Shown piece after piece: positions 27,978-37,304 of a stretch of 64,000 nt of DNA. The notes under the pieces were generated by a model. That model was not told the DNA's origin. It worked only from the letters and a program-made list of their open reading frames with translations, and did no database searches. The translations under genes were made by a program, and so were the position numbers. Position 1 is the first letter of the stretch; the number at the start of each line of letters is the position of its first letter. The stretch comes from Legionellales bacterium (GTDB lineage Bacteria; Pseudomonadota; Gammaproteobacteria; Legionellales; Legionellaceae): assembly GCA_026399195.1 (NCBI GenBank), contig JAPLRK010000072.1:50998-114997 (forward strand), in the 5' to 3' direction.

Positions 27978-29203
27978 AAAGCCTCATCAACCGTCAAGAA
28001 TTTTGCGACATTTTGAAGGCTTGTGGCCAAGATTGCAATGATTTGCCCTGCAAGTCGTATTTTATGAGTACAAGCGATGGTCGTTTGGCTAGTGGATGTT
28101 AACAGGGTGACTTCATGATAGTCCACATCGAAACCAAGCCCATGTCCCACTTTGTTCGCCACCATCATATCGACTCGTTTGGCGTGAAGTTTTTCGAGTG
28201 CGTGAGGGATGACATCCTCCGTTTCTGCGGAAAATCCCACCACATAAGATGCTTTTCCACTTTGGACAACTTCTGAGAGGATATCGGGATTTGGGGTTAA
28301 AGTGAGCGTCAGCACGGGATGATCTTTCTTTTTGAGCTTTCGCTCAGAAGTCGACGCCACTCGATAATCCGCAACCGCCGCCGCCGCGATGAAAATCATG
28401 CCAGGCTTTAACTGCGCCAACACACAGGCTTTCATCTCCTCGCACGTTTCCACACGATGCACTTCCACCGCGAAAGGATTCTGCAATGCGCTTGGTCCAC
28501 TGATCAAAATCACCTCAGCCCCGGCCCTCTGTGCAGCCTCTGCCAGCGCATAACCCATCTTGCCTGAGCTTTGGTTGCTCAAGTAACGCACGGGATCGAT
28601 CTCCTCTCTTGTAGGCCCTGCTGTGATAAGGACCTGCCGCCCATTCAGCAATTGATGAACAGAGTCAAGTCGTAAAGCCGTAATAATAGAAGAAACCTCA
28701 CTCATCCGCCCAAACCCAAAATCTCCACACGCTTGAGAACCCTCTTCAGGCCCCACCATCACAACCCCTCGGGCCTTTAAAAGCGAAACATTAGCACACG
28801 TTGCAGGATGCGCCCACATGCTCTGGTTCATAGCAGGACACACCAAAACCGGCGCTTTTGTAACCAAGCAAAGACAAGACAACAAGTCATCCGCCAATCC
28901 ATGAGCCAACTTTGCCAAACAATTTGCCGTAGCAGGTGCAATCACCAAAACATCAGCCCATCGCGCTAATTCAATATGCCCCATCCCGCGTTCAGCCGCT
29001 GAGTCGAACAAATCACAACGCACCTCTTGACCACTCAAGGCTTGTAAAGTCATAGGCGTGATGAACTGCTGAGCATGCTCCGTCATGACCACACGAACCG
29101 TTGCCCCCAAGCGCGTCAATTCGCGCACCAGATACGCCGACTTGTAAGCAGCAATCCCCCCACAAATCCCGAGGACAATCTTTTGATTCAAAAAATATTG
29201 CAT
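27974..29203 (-). CDS. coaBC: Bifunctional phosphopantothenoylcysteine decarboxylase / phosphopantothenate-cysteine ligase
   Basis: Two steps of coenzyme A synthesis. 409 residues. The N-terminal flavoprotein has [33 protein letters not shown] and PAMNQSMW (with the [12 protein letters not shown] lid). The C-terminal CoaB has [27 protein letters not shown] sequence, AAAVADYR and KGHG-equivalent [10 protein letters not shown]. First gene of the coaBC-dut-algC unit. Confidence 0.95.
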   Translation of the reverse strand: MQYFLNQKIVLGICGGIAAYKSAYLVRELTRLGATVRVVMTEHAQQFITPMTLQALSGQEVRCDLFDSAAERGMGHIELARWADVLVIAPATANCLAKLAHGLADDLLSCLCLVTKAPVLVCPAMNQSMWAHPATCANVSLLKARGVVMVGPEEGSQACGDFGFGRMSEVSSIITALRLDSVHQLLNGRQVLITAGPTREEIDPVRYLSNQSSGKMGYALAEAAQRAGAEVILISGPSALQNPFAVEVHRVETCEEMKACVLAQLKPGMIFIAAAAVADYRVASTSERKLKKKDHPVLTLTLTPNPDILSEVVQSGKASYVVGFSAETEDVIPHALEKLHAKRVDMMVANKVGHGLGFDVDYHEVTLLTSTSQTTIACTHKIRLAGQIIAILATSLQNVAKFLTVDEAL

Positions 29204-29337
29204 GATGATGATGGGTTAAAGACCATAAATGGGATCAGAACACAAACACGAGCAGAAAGGAATAATATCACCCAAATTTGTAAATTTCAAAATCCTATTG
29301 TATGATTAATAAACATACATCATGCAAGGACGCCAAA

Positions 29338-29499
29338 ATGAAACGAATCATGATACTAATGGTCATTTGTTTTTCATCTGTCATGCTGAGCAGCTGTGCT
29401 TGTGACTCAGGTTGTGGTGGCAGTTCATATGATACCTCTTACAGCACGTCTTCTTGCTGTGAAACCAGCTCAAGTTGCTGTGGATCTGGTGGATGGTAG
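29338..29499 (+). CDS. Small Cys-rich lipoprotein
   Basis: 53 residues. The signal peptide MKRIMILMVICFSSVML leads to a lipobox LSSC. The mature part of about 34 residues is Ser, Gly and Cys-rich (CACDSGCGG, SSCCETSSSCCGSGGW), with seven Cys including the lipidated one. It may bind metal or crosslink at the membrane surface; function unknown. ATG 29338 has AAGGA upstream; a longer reading from 29302 would spoil the signal peptide. Confidence 0.6.
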   Translation: MKRIMILMVICFSSVMLSSCACDSGCGGSSYDTSYSTSSCCETSSSCCGSGGW

Positions 29500-29585
29500 G
29501 CTCAAGCTGACGCCCACCTCATGAAAGCTAAAAACCTCCTCCTTCCTGGTTGGTGATATATTGCTCGTAACTCCATAATAAATTT

Positions 29586-29612
29586 TTAAAAAAAGAGATT
29601 TTTGTCTCTTTT
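29586..29612. terminator. Rho-independent terminator
   Basis: AAAAAAAGAGA, loop TTTTTG-like, then TCTCTTTTTTT. The stem is A/T-heavy with GAGA/TCTC at its top and a strong T-tract on the plus strand, fitting termination of the lipoprotein gene. Confidence 0.65.
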
Positions 29613-29624
29613 TTTGTTGCATTT

Positions 29625-29667
29625 CTCCATACTACGTGGTATGTTTTAACTACCACGTAGTATGGAG
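29625..29667. repeat. Perfect 17-bp inverted repeat (CTCCATACTACGTGGTA)
   Basis: Arms 29625-29641 and 29651-29667 with a 9-base loop TGTTTTAAC. No T-tract follows. It lies between a terminator and a decayed outer-membrane gene, so it may be an old operator, a mobile-element end or a structured leader. Confidence 0.7.
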
Positions 29668-29689
29668 ATAGCTAGCATGGAACATCCAG

Positions 29690-30437
29690 AATAGGCGCTG
29701 AAATTTAAAACCAAAAACACCGAATTGAGGTTAATTCTCGGGCGGTATTACTTATACAACATCACATCGATTTGGGATCCAGTGATTGGTTTAGGCGGCG
29801 GAGTGGCCGTTACTACAAATTTAGGACAGTCTACAACCTTTCCCATTGTTGACCCCGTCACTGATGAATTTTTTATCTATCACCAGACCAACTCTAGTCA
29901 AAGCACCCCGTTATTTGAAGCTTTTTTAGGTGCCGAGCATGAGATTTACTCGAATTGGCTAGGACAAATGGGGCTTGCTTATGCCCAGACAGGGGCACTC
30001 ACCTCAAAAGGGATGTTAACGCAGGGTGCAGATGTACCATCAAGTAATCAATATGACTATCAATTCAAAGTGGTGACGCGACAATTGTTGGTGCAGGGGA
30101 AGTTGATGCACCCCTACAAAGAAAGATTCTTTCCTTATTTGCTATTAGGTTTAGGTGTTTCGTTTAATACAGCCTCTGACTTTACGAGTAGTGTGCCACC
30201 CTTACTGACCTTCACTCGGCAATATGATGATCATTCAAACAGTACCTTTGCTTACCGAGTGGGTTTAGGCGTAGATTTTGCGCTGTCAACTCACGCTCGA
30301 GTGGGTATCGGTTCTCGGGTTTGGGAGGAGTCCAACTAGGTGTTGCTAATATTAACAATACCAGCGTTCCAGGCACTTTGTCCCAAGAAAATCTGAATGC
30401 CAATGAAGTATTGGCTCAATTCACGTATGTCATTTGA
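29690..30437 (+). pseudogene. Outer-membrane beta-barrel protein, truncated and frameshifted
   Basis: The reading frame from about 29697 (LKFKTKNTELRLILGRYY) to 30339 encodes barrel strands of the same family as the intact gene at 48028, sharing the pattern FPYLLLGLGVSFNTASDF and FAYRVGLGVDFALS. There is no signal peptide or proper start, since an in-frame stop lies just before. Near 30310-30325 one base shift is needed to continue into LGGVQLGVANINN and the terminal FTYVI at 30437. So it has lost its N-terminus and carries a frameshift. Confidence 0.72.
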
Positions 30438-30447
30438 GGGGCCAGAC

Positions 30448-31210
30448 ATGAAAATTCATCCGGCTAAAAAATGGGGGCATTATTTGCCAATCATTGCTTT
30501 GGCAGTTTTTGCCTGTAACCAAGCGAAAGCCTTACCTTTTACGATTATCCCCGATCCTTCTGTGCCTTTTCCTACAGTCATTTCGGAAGGCACTAGTATG
30601 GTCTTATCAGAATGGTGCTTGGTCAAGTACTCTTTTACCTAGTGAGTGTGATGTCCGTACAACGACCAGTGTTTTAGCTTACTCTCCAACTCAACCTCAA
30701 CCCAAACTATTTGCGGCCGCCGCGAATAACGGCGCGCACACGACATCCGATGGCGGCTATGCGCAAGTGCTTTATTATAGCCAGGGTGAATGGGTTGATA
30801 CTGGTTTGCCAACATCTGATGATCCCCTTTATTTTGTAAGCCTATTTGGGCTGGTCGTCGATAAGGATGGCAATGTCTATGCGGGTGGCCAGGATTCAAC
30901 TTATAGTGGTGCTGTATGGAAATATAACGGTTCTTCATGGACTTCTCTCAACTTCCCTAGTATTTCAGAGGAGGTGGCTGATTTAGCGTTTAATAACAAG
31001 GGCGTGTTATATGCGGGGGGGTTTGATGAGGAAAGCTTTGAAGGTCAAGTATGGTATTACCTGAATGGCATCTGGACGAGCACTCACCTAAAAGGCAGTT
31101 TTGATGTTTACGCCATAGCGATTGATAGCGCCAATCTACTTTACGCCATTGGAACCGATGTTGGTGGCAAAGCGGGTATATGGTCGATAAATGCTAATCA
31201 GGGCGCTTAA
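30448..31210 (+). pseudogene. Secreted propeller-like repeat protein split by a frameshift
   Basis: ATG 30448 begins a signal peptide (MKIHPAKKWGHYLPIIALAV then NQAKALP). The frame runs to 30642, but the conserved repeats continue in another frame from about 30595 (LVWSYQNGAWSSTLLP), giving about 205 more residues with recurring units: VLYYSQGEWVDTGLP, AVWKYNGSSWTSLNFP, QVWYYLNGIWTSTHLKG and LxxDxxGNVYAGG-type strands. This resembles beta-propeller or NHL-like repeats. One base change near 30590-30605 would restore a 250-residue exported protein. Confidence 0.65.
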
Positions 31211-31225
31211 CTCTAAGGATAACTC

Positions 31226-32515
31226 ATGAAACTTAAATTATTATTTGTTGTTAGCGCCCAAGTCATGGCTCTCGATGCATCGGCCGCGCTTAATTGTGGC
31301 GATTGCACACTGCCTTGCGGGGCTCAACAATTAATTTGCTGTGCTGCGCAAAGTGCTAATACCAAAGCCGGGACACAGCTGTATGCTTCTGAAGAGGAAT
31401 TTTACAATAAGATTTTGTTTAATAAGGAAAATCTTGACGGCTTTTGCAAAAAACCAGGCCCCGGTACACAAATATCCGAGTTGCAGAAGTATTATTTCGC
31501 GAATTATTGTAAAAATGCGGGGGACTATTTTTCTTATACCAACTTTATGGCTGCTGCAAACACAACAAACTTTACTAACCCACAGAGCGGTGGAGCGTTT
31601 GGGTGTGTGGGTACTGCACAAGTGCGCTTTAAAGAATTGTCTAACTTTCTGACCACTATGGCGCAAGAAACAACCTCAGTCTCCGCAAGTATTCCATATA
31701 CCAATGATGGACTCTATTTTCGTTATGAAAATGACTATTTGTTGAAATGTTCCACCACGCCATTTGGTGCACTTAACACGCTCTGTACAGCACCCACCAG
31801 CACGCCCGACTCAGCACCCTACACCAATTACTACCCAGCATCTACTTTGTTTACCGATATGAATCTTTCGGGGGACTCATACACTCAATCGCTTTCATTA
31901 GGAAATACGGGCACGGTGACGTTATACAATATTAGCCTTAATCCTGAGACGATCACTTTTGGTCCATATCCATACCCCATTAATTCGGGTGACACGGGGC
32001 CTCAACTGAATGATCCCTCCGTTTTAAACCCTGGACTTTGGGTTGGTATGGGGCCAAAACAATTAACAGGCCAAAGCATGTTTGAGTATTTTGGTTGGTA
32101 TCAAAACAACATCACTGCTCCGGCCGTTCAGTATGCAAACTTCAACCTCTTTGTGACCAACTATCTAAATGATGGTAAGGTCGCCTTTCAAGGTGCTTTT
32201 TGGTATTGGATGTTTCGTGTCAATGGGTTTGGCTATAGAACCATACATGCGATGGTTACAGATACTGAGCGACCCGTATGTGGCGATATTGCCGCGGTGA
32301 CTAGGATGGTCAATGGATTATGTAACAATTACAATCCTGGAAGATTGACCTATTATGAATACTTCAATAAAGTGTTTAATATCCTTACAAAACCGGTCAA
32401 ATGTACCACTGGTCCTGATGCTAACCCGTCAAGCACCTCATTAGATAGTTTGGTCTGTGCCGTAGGATTGCAAACATATTGCCAACCAGCTGTAAGTTCC
32501 GGCCCTTGCGTTTAA
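31226..32515 (+). CDS. Secreted GH19 chitinase-like glycoside hydrolase
   Basis: 429 residues with an N-terminal signal (LKLLFVVSAQVMALDASA) and a Cys-rich start (NCGDCTLPCGAQQLICC). The catalytic domain follows GH19: FLTTMAQETTS with the general-acid Glu in the family's HET place (here QET), GMGPKQLTGQSMFEYFGWY corresponding to GRGPIQL...YNYG, AFWYWM, and the C-terminal AVTRMVNGLCN followed by Y..YF, equal to NIINGG.EC. GH19 enzymes cut chitin or peptidoglycan. The His before the catalytic Glu and the Arg of GRGP are replaced, so activity may be altered. Follows the propeller gene by 15 bases. Confidence 0.75.
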   Translation: MKLKLLFVVSAQVMALDASAALNCGDCTLPCGAQQLICCAAQSANTKAGTQLYASEEEFYNKILFNKENLDGFCKKPGPGTQISELQKYYFANYCKNAGDYFSYTNFMAAANTTNFTNPQSGGAFGCVGTAQVRFKELSNFLTTMAQETTSVSASIPYTNDGLYFRYENDYLLKCSTTPFGALNTLCTAPTSTPDSAPYTNYYPASTLFTDMNLSGDSYTQSLSLGNTGTVTLYNISLNPETITFGPYPYPINSGDTGPQLNDPSVLNPGLWVGMGPKQLTGQSMFEYFGWYQNNITAPAVQYANFNLFVTNYLNDGKVAFQGAFWYWMFRVNGFGYRTIHAMVTDTERPVCGDIAAVTRMVNGLCNNYNPGRLTYYEYFNKVFNILTKPVKCTTGPDANPSSTSLDSLVCAVGLQTYCQPAVSSGPCV

Positions 32516-32560
32516 AAGGGCGCAGGAACGGAGCACAGAAAATCGATCCTAAGTGCCATT

Positions 32561-32577
32561 CTATACTGTGCGTGGTC
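32561..32577 (+). repeat. Short repeat CTATACTGTGCGTGGTC, copy
   Basis: Differs by one base from the copy at 13643. Lies between two converging genes (GH19 and the epimerase). Confidence 0.7.
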
Positions 32578-32595
32578 CTAATATCATCTTCAGCT

Positions 32596-33522
32596 TCAGA
32601 GCGCTACACTCTCAGATTTCAAGTGATCCACAGTTTTCTCCAATCCTTGCCGTAAAGACCAAGCTGTTTTAAACCCATAGGCTAGCATTTTATCCTGACT
32701 GCCATAGGAGTTTAGGGCATCATTAGGGCGTTTGGGTTGATAATTTTTTTGACTTTTCTTTCCAAAAATGTCAAATAACATATCGGCCAGCTCATTGATG
32801 GTGGTCGTTGCTTCTGAACAAATATTAACAACATGCGCCCCTTTTTTAAGATGATCCATCGCAGAAATCAAGTTACGCGCCACATCGCCCACAAAAACAA
32901 AATCCCGAGTTTGCTGACCATCCCCGTAAATGATGAGAGGTTCCCCTTTGAGCACCTGCATAATAAAACTTGTGATCACCCCAGAATATGGCGAGGACGG
33001 CGATTGATAGGGTCCATAGACATTAAAAAGCCGCAAACCAAAACTAGGCAACTGGTACGTATGAGCAAGAAAGTAGGCATTGAGCTCTACTGCATATTTA
33101 TCGCATCCATAAGAAGACATGGGCTGAAGAAGTTGATCCTCACTCAATGGAAATTGGTTGGTATCGCTGTATACGCCACAAGTAGAAGCATAAACAACAG
33201 GCACATTTCCCGCATTAATGGCCGCTTTAAAAACATTCAAGCTTGCCTCTAAATTGGTGCGATGAAACCCAAACCATTGTTCCATCGTCATGTTAACGGC
33301 AGGCTTTGCCGCCAAATGAAAACACCCATCAACATTCAAGAACAGCGTTTGAAGAGCCCCAAATTCTGTGATGTCCTGCTGTATGAGTGTCGCCCCAGGA
33401 ATCAAGCGATGTCCATTGGACAAATCATCCACCACAATGACTTTGTGTCCACGATCTATCAATTGAGTGGTCAGTTCTGAACCTATAAACCCACAGCCGC
33501 CAGTCACCAGATATGTTGCCAT
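32596..33522 (-). CDS. NAD-dependent sugar epimerase (extended SDR)
   Basis: 308 residues: Rossmann TGGCGFIGSELT, DDLSNGH, HLAAKPAV, catalytic SSYGCDKYAVE (YxxxK) with STCGVYSD, and the substrate part RLFNVYGPYQSPS, YGDGQQTRDFVFVGDVA. Closest to UDP-glucose/UDP-GlcNAc 4-epimerases (GalE, WbpP, TviC). With the TviB-type dehydrogenase in the same locus, a UDP-GlcNAcA/GalNAcA 4-epimerase is attractive. Start MATYLVTGG at 33522 is chosen from the fold; it lies 10 bases after the glycosyltransferase stop. Confidence 0.88.
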   Translation of the reverse strand: MATYLVTGGCGFIGSELTTQLIDRGHKVIVVDDLSNGHRLIPGATLIQQDITEFGALQTLFLNVDGCFHLAAKPAVNMTMEQWFGFHRTNLEASLNVFKAAINAGNVPVVYASTCGVYSDTNQFPLSEDQLLQPMSSYGCDKYAVELNAYFLAHTYQLPSFGLRLFNVYGPYQSPSSPYSGVITSFIMQVLKGEPLIIYGDGQQTRDFVFVGDVARNLISAMDHLKKGAHVVNICSEATTTINELADMLFDIFGKKSQKNYQPKRPNDALNSYGSQDKMLAYGFKTAWSLRQGLEKTVDHLKSESVAL

Positions 33523-33532
33523 CACGCGATCC

Positions 33533-34918
33533 TTATTGACATTTCCCACGTAATCGATTCACCACATACTGAATCGATGAAAAAAGTGCGCAAAAAGCTC
33601 TCCATTGACGATAGAACATCATATCTATCGTGGTTAATCCGAAAATTCGCACAATATCCATTTTTCGATAATACACATTGTAAGTCAGCACATTTAATAC
33701 AACACATGACATGGTGATGACCCACATATATCCCCAAGCAAGACAAATTAACCAAGCCAGAGGAACAATTGAAATAGCTCCAATGCAATAAGCTACAATA
33801 AATAAAAGATAGGAAAAAGCCTCAACCGCAGGACCAAAAATTTCAAATAAAACATAGTAAGGGAATCCTAGCAAGCCCACAATCCCATACCGTGGGTTAA
33901 ATAACATCCCTAGATGCCGACCCAAACAACGCAACAATCCACGCTGCCATTTGTTGCGTTGTTTCCACAAACCGATGAGGGTGGAGGGCTCTTCGGACCA
34001 ACAGATGGCACTCGGTGCATACACCATCGAGTACGGATAATGGTTCTTCCTCATCTCATGATGCAAGCGGATGATGATTTCTGCATCATAGGAGAAATTA
34101 GAAGAATCATACCCGCCTATATCCCAAACAGCTTTCGTCTCAAGTAACGTAAACGCACCAGGAAAGCACAAAGCGCCGCCAATTAATGACCACCCTTCAC
34201 GCCCGTAAGAAAATGACCTCAAATACTCACACACCTGCACGCCCAAAACAAAATTTGAAGGGATGTTGGTTTCAGTGACTTTTCCATCTTTCATTTTGAT
34301 GGTATCTGGCACATAAATATCCCCCCCAACAGCCACACAATGGGGATGGGTTAAGTACATAAACAGCATTTGTGATAATGCCTTTTCTTCCAATAAAGTA
34401 TCCGCATCTATGGTCAAAAATACCGGGGTTGTGCAGATGTTTAAACCCGCATTGATGCAATCTGCCCCGGAATTTGCAAAAGGGCTATGCACTTTATCAA
34501 TCAAGGTAAAGTTAGGGACCATCTCCGACCGATAATAGGCTCGCACCGCCCCCGTAGGTATGGTTTGACGAAAAGCAGGTGGGATTTCTTTAAACGCATA
34601 AGTATCTAATAAAACTTGTACCATCGTATCGGTGGAACCATCGTTCACAATGATGAGATGAATGTCTTGATAGTCAGAATTTAAAATAGAGGTGACCGCA
34701 CTGAGGATCCTCTTCGCCTCATTATAGGCTGGAATAATAAGGGTCATGGGCAAGACCTCATGCAGACCATAAGTTGAAAAAATCGTGTTGTTTTCTGATT
34801 CTTGATATTTTCGAATAACAGCAGAAAAAGTGCCTAACAACAAGCCAAGGTAGCCAACCCAAAGAATTGAAAAATAAATAATGATGATGAAAGAAAGAAA
34901 AACCAACGTGTTCACCAT
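33533..34918 (-). CDS. Membrane glycosyltransferase family 2 (polysaccharide synthase type)
   Basis: 461 residues. One N-terminal membrane span, a cytoplasmic GT2 domain and a C-terminal cluster of about four spans, the layout of PgaC/NodC/hyaluronan synthases. Motifs: IPAYNEAKRI, VNDGSTDT, FLTIDADTLLEE (DxD), YDAEIIIR (ED-like), and KQRNKWQRGLLRC (QxxRW-like, here with KW). Such enzymes polymerise and pass a beta-linked chain through the inner membrane. It is flanked by the HEAT protein (4 bases) and the epimerase (10 bases). Confidence 0.88.
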   Translation of the reverse strand: MVNTLVFLSFIIIIYFSILWVGYLGLLLGTFSAVIRKYQESENNTIFSTYGLHEVLPMTLIIPAYNEAKRILSAVTSILNSDYQDIHLIIVNDGSTDTMVQVLLDTYAFKEIPPAFRQTIPTGAVRAYYRSEMVPNFTLIDKVHSPFANSGADCINAGLNICTTPVFLTIDADTLLEEKALSQMLFMYLTHPHCVAVGGDIYVPDTIKMKDGKVTETNIPSNFVLGVQVCEYLRSFSYGREGWSLIGGALCFPGAFTLLETKAVWDIGGYDSSNFSYDAEIIIRLHHEMRKNHYPYSMVYAPSAICWSEEPSTLIGLWKQRNKWQRGLLRCLGRHLGMLFNPRYGIVGLLGFPYYVLFEIFGPAVEAFSYLLFIVAYCIGAISIVPLAWLICLAWGYMWVITMSCVVLNVLTYNVYYRKMDIVRIFGLTTIDMMFYRQWRAFCALFSSIQYVVNRLRGKCQ

Positions 34919-34922
34919 GTCA

Positions 34923-36008
34923 TCACTCCTCTTTAAGCGTTGATAACACTTGTGTCGCTACATCATAAGCAAACTGATCAACACGTGGATTTTGTCTTCT
35001 TAACACCACAGATCCAGCCCTCCCTAGTGCGCCTAACGCTGTCGCTGCATTGATGCGTACCCACCATGACTCATCTTTCAATGACTCACCTAAGTCTTCG
35101 GCATAAGACGAATCCCCGAATTCGCCTAACAACTTAACAGCTCTCGCTCGTATTTCCCAACGAGGATCATGCAAAAAACCATGACACCTCTTCAAAAAGA
35201 TTGCAGGAAAATGCTTAAACCAAAAAGCCATGACCGACAACTCCAAATCGATGTTGGCCGAGATCAGATCATCATCCGCCGTTTGAACAGGTATTAAAAC
35301 ATAAGGCATGGCCGTCAGGATACGATAACAGAATGATTTCACATAGGGGTTGTGTTCTCGCATCAAACGGTCTTCAATCAAAGGAATGACCTCAACTCGC
35401 GCATGCGAAATCACTTGCGTATACAACGCTTGCTGCACACGTCGGCTGTTTGAAAAAACATCAATGGTGGTGTCCATCAAAGCTTGGGTTGGATTTTGTA
35501 GCGCAACCATAACCGCATGAATGGCCACAAGAGGAATTTTATCGTTGATAAGCGCTTTGATCACATGTTCATCAGAACTGACATACGATGATTCATAAAC
35601 AACACAGGCAAACAATCGTTTACGCCAAACTCTGGATGTTGCAAATTTTCGAATTCTTGGATGCACGATGAAATCCATGATCTGATGTCGAATCCTCACC
35701 CACTCATCCGTTTTCAATATCTTATCAAGAGCACTTAAAACGGTGATGAATAGGATGATATACCGCTTATACTGCATCATGATCTTCAAATCAAAATCCT
35801 TCTCATGCAAGACACAGTCTATCAAATAATCATGCAACCTTAGGCCTATTTTTTTAAGATAGGCCTCATGATAATAGACATATGTCTTGATCCCAAAAGC
35901 CGAGGATATTAATAAAATGACAATCACAAGCTGGCTCAATGCAATCCATTTGATGATGGGAAGATACAGTGAAATATCCATCCAGGCCGCAGCTATCGTT
36001 TGAGTCAC
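34923..36008 (-). CDS. Membrane-anchored HEAT-repeat protein
   Basis: 361 residues with one N-terminal transmembrane segment (IIKWIALSQLVIVILLISSAFG), a charged helical middle, and C-terminal HEAT/armadillo repeats: PRWEIRARAVKLLGEFGDSS and ESWWVRINAATALGALGRAG. HEAT proteins are scaffolds. Its place between the YaiO-like barrel and the synthase suggests it holds or regulates the synthase complex (inference). Confidence 0.78.
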   Translation of the reverse strand: MTQTIAAAWMDISLYLPIIKWIALSQLVIVILLISSAFGIKTYVYYHEAYLKKIGLRLHDYLIDCVLHEKDFDLKIMMQYKRYIILFITVLSALDKILKTDEWVRIRHQIMDFIVHPRIRKFATSRVWRKRLFACVVYESSYVSSDEHVIKALINDKIPLVAIHAVMVALQNPTQALMDTTIDVFSNSRRVQQALYTQVISHARVEVIPLIEDRLMREHNPYVKSFCYRILTAMPYVLIPVQTADDDLISANIDLELSVMAFWFKHFPAIFLKRCHGFLHDPRWEIRARAVKLLGEFGDSSYAEDLGESLKDESWWVRINAATALGALGRAGSVVLRRQNPRVDQFAYDVATQVLSTLKEE

Positions 36009-36014
36009 AATGGA

Positions 36015-37304
36015 TTAATACCTCCACCTTAAGCCAATCGTACCACCCGTCCAATCACGTACATGCTGTCTTGGAAATAGTTGATTTTGATAAAGAAACC
36101 CTAAATTAACGATGAGTCTATTGTGTAACAAGGGAAAATTGACATAGGGGTTCACAATTTTATTGCGTACGACAATAAAACCAACGGTCTCTAAATTCGC
36201 CAAATCGGGACTGTTTCCATACCCTAAAACACAGCCAAAATAATAATCAGGATCTAGCACAATATGTCTTAAATTCAAGGTATAAAGAACCGAAGCCGCC
36301 CCCACCCCAGGGACAAAATAATAGGGTCGAAAGGTCACGAAATTTTGACGAAAGAGCTTAGACAATGAAGCGGTGTACACCGTAAATTCATGCCGATTAT
36401 CAACGATGTTATATTTAGCGCCTGCTGAAAAATCAACGGTCTTAGGGACTGACACATAAGCCTCCAAACCATAAACTTGACCTGGAAACAAATTGGGTTG
36501 ATTGGCGTAAGCAAAGTCCACATCCAAGTAAAGGTAATTGTTAATTTTGGGGTAAGCCTCAAATTCACCTTGAACCGCTTGTTTTCCCACACGATTGCTA
36601 TAATTCATTTTTCCATACACTTTGCCGAGAGAGGTTTGTCGACCATAATAAAGGGTTGAATAATCCCACATGCGCTTGACGTCTGAAATATAATATTGTT
36701 GTTGATACAAGCCAACTTCATTAAGATATGTCACTTCAGCAACGGGTTTATGGATGACTTCCCTTTTGAACACTGTTGGATACACCACCACTTTAGGCGC
36801 TCGGAGAACCACCACTGGGGGCGCCATGAGGTTGGCCACATCCGCTCTTTTTTTGAGCAAATCAGGATCGAGAGGATGAAAGATCAACGCGAAATTTACA
36901 ACGTCCAATGCTTCTTTAAGAAAGTGACGCTCAATATCAAGATTAAGCAAGACAAGCGATGCATCCACATCACCAGGGCTTTGACGGAGCACTGTTAATA
37001 AGTCTTCCCTCGCTTTCAACAAGTCTTGGCTTCCAACATACATTTGTGCGAGAAAAAGCCGAACATCGCTGTCCGTCGGATGTGTTTTTAAATATGCCTC
37101 TGCCCCATCAATGGCAACACCGCGATCCCCTTCTTCATCTAATATTTTCAGTCGGACAAAAAAAGGAAGAGGCTCTGTAGGGGTCGATATAGAAGAGACA
37201 TCTGAAAAATGAAGCGGGGGCAATGAACTAGCGTCTTTCGAAAAAGTAACCTGGACCAACATATGGGCCAAAATCACGAGGATCAACTGATTTAAAAATG
37301 TCAT
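36015..37304 (-). CDS. TPR plus YaiO-type outer-membrane beta-barrel protein
   Basis: 429 residues: signal peptide (LNQLILVILAHMLVQVTFS), two or three TPRs in residues 45-150 (GDRGVAIDGAEAYLKTHP, DLLKAREDLLTVLRQSPGD), a linker, then from about residue 185 repeated beta strands ending TGGTIGLRWRY, as in E. coli YaiO. The TPR-plus-barrel layout is that of PgaA and other export porins of synthase-dependent systems, in which TPRs guide the polymer to the pore. In E. coli yaiO neighbours yaiP, a GT2. Its last codons overlap the preceding epimerase stop by 4 bases. Confidence 0.82.
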   Translation of the reverse strand: MTFLNQLILVILAHMLVQVTFSKDASSLPPLHFSDVSSISTPTEPLPFFVRLKILDEEGDRGVAIDGAEAYLKTHPTDSDVRLFLAQMYVGSQDLLKAREDLLTVLRQSPGDVDASLVLLNLDIERHFLKEALDVVNFALIFHPLDPDLLKKRADVANLMAPPVVVLRAPKVVVYPTVFKREVIHKPVAEVTYLNEVGLYQQQYYISDVKRMWDYSTLYYGRQTSLGKVYGKMNYSNRVGKQAVQGEFEAYPKINNYLYLDVDFAYANQPNLFPGQVYGLEAYVSVPKTVDFSAGAKYNIVDNRHEFTVYTASLSKLFRQNFVTFRPYYFVPGVGAASVLYTLNLRHIVLDPDYYFGCVLGYGNSPDLANLETVGFIVVRNKIVNPYVNFPLLHNRLIVNLGFLYQNQLFPRQHVRDWTGGTIGLRWRY

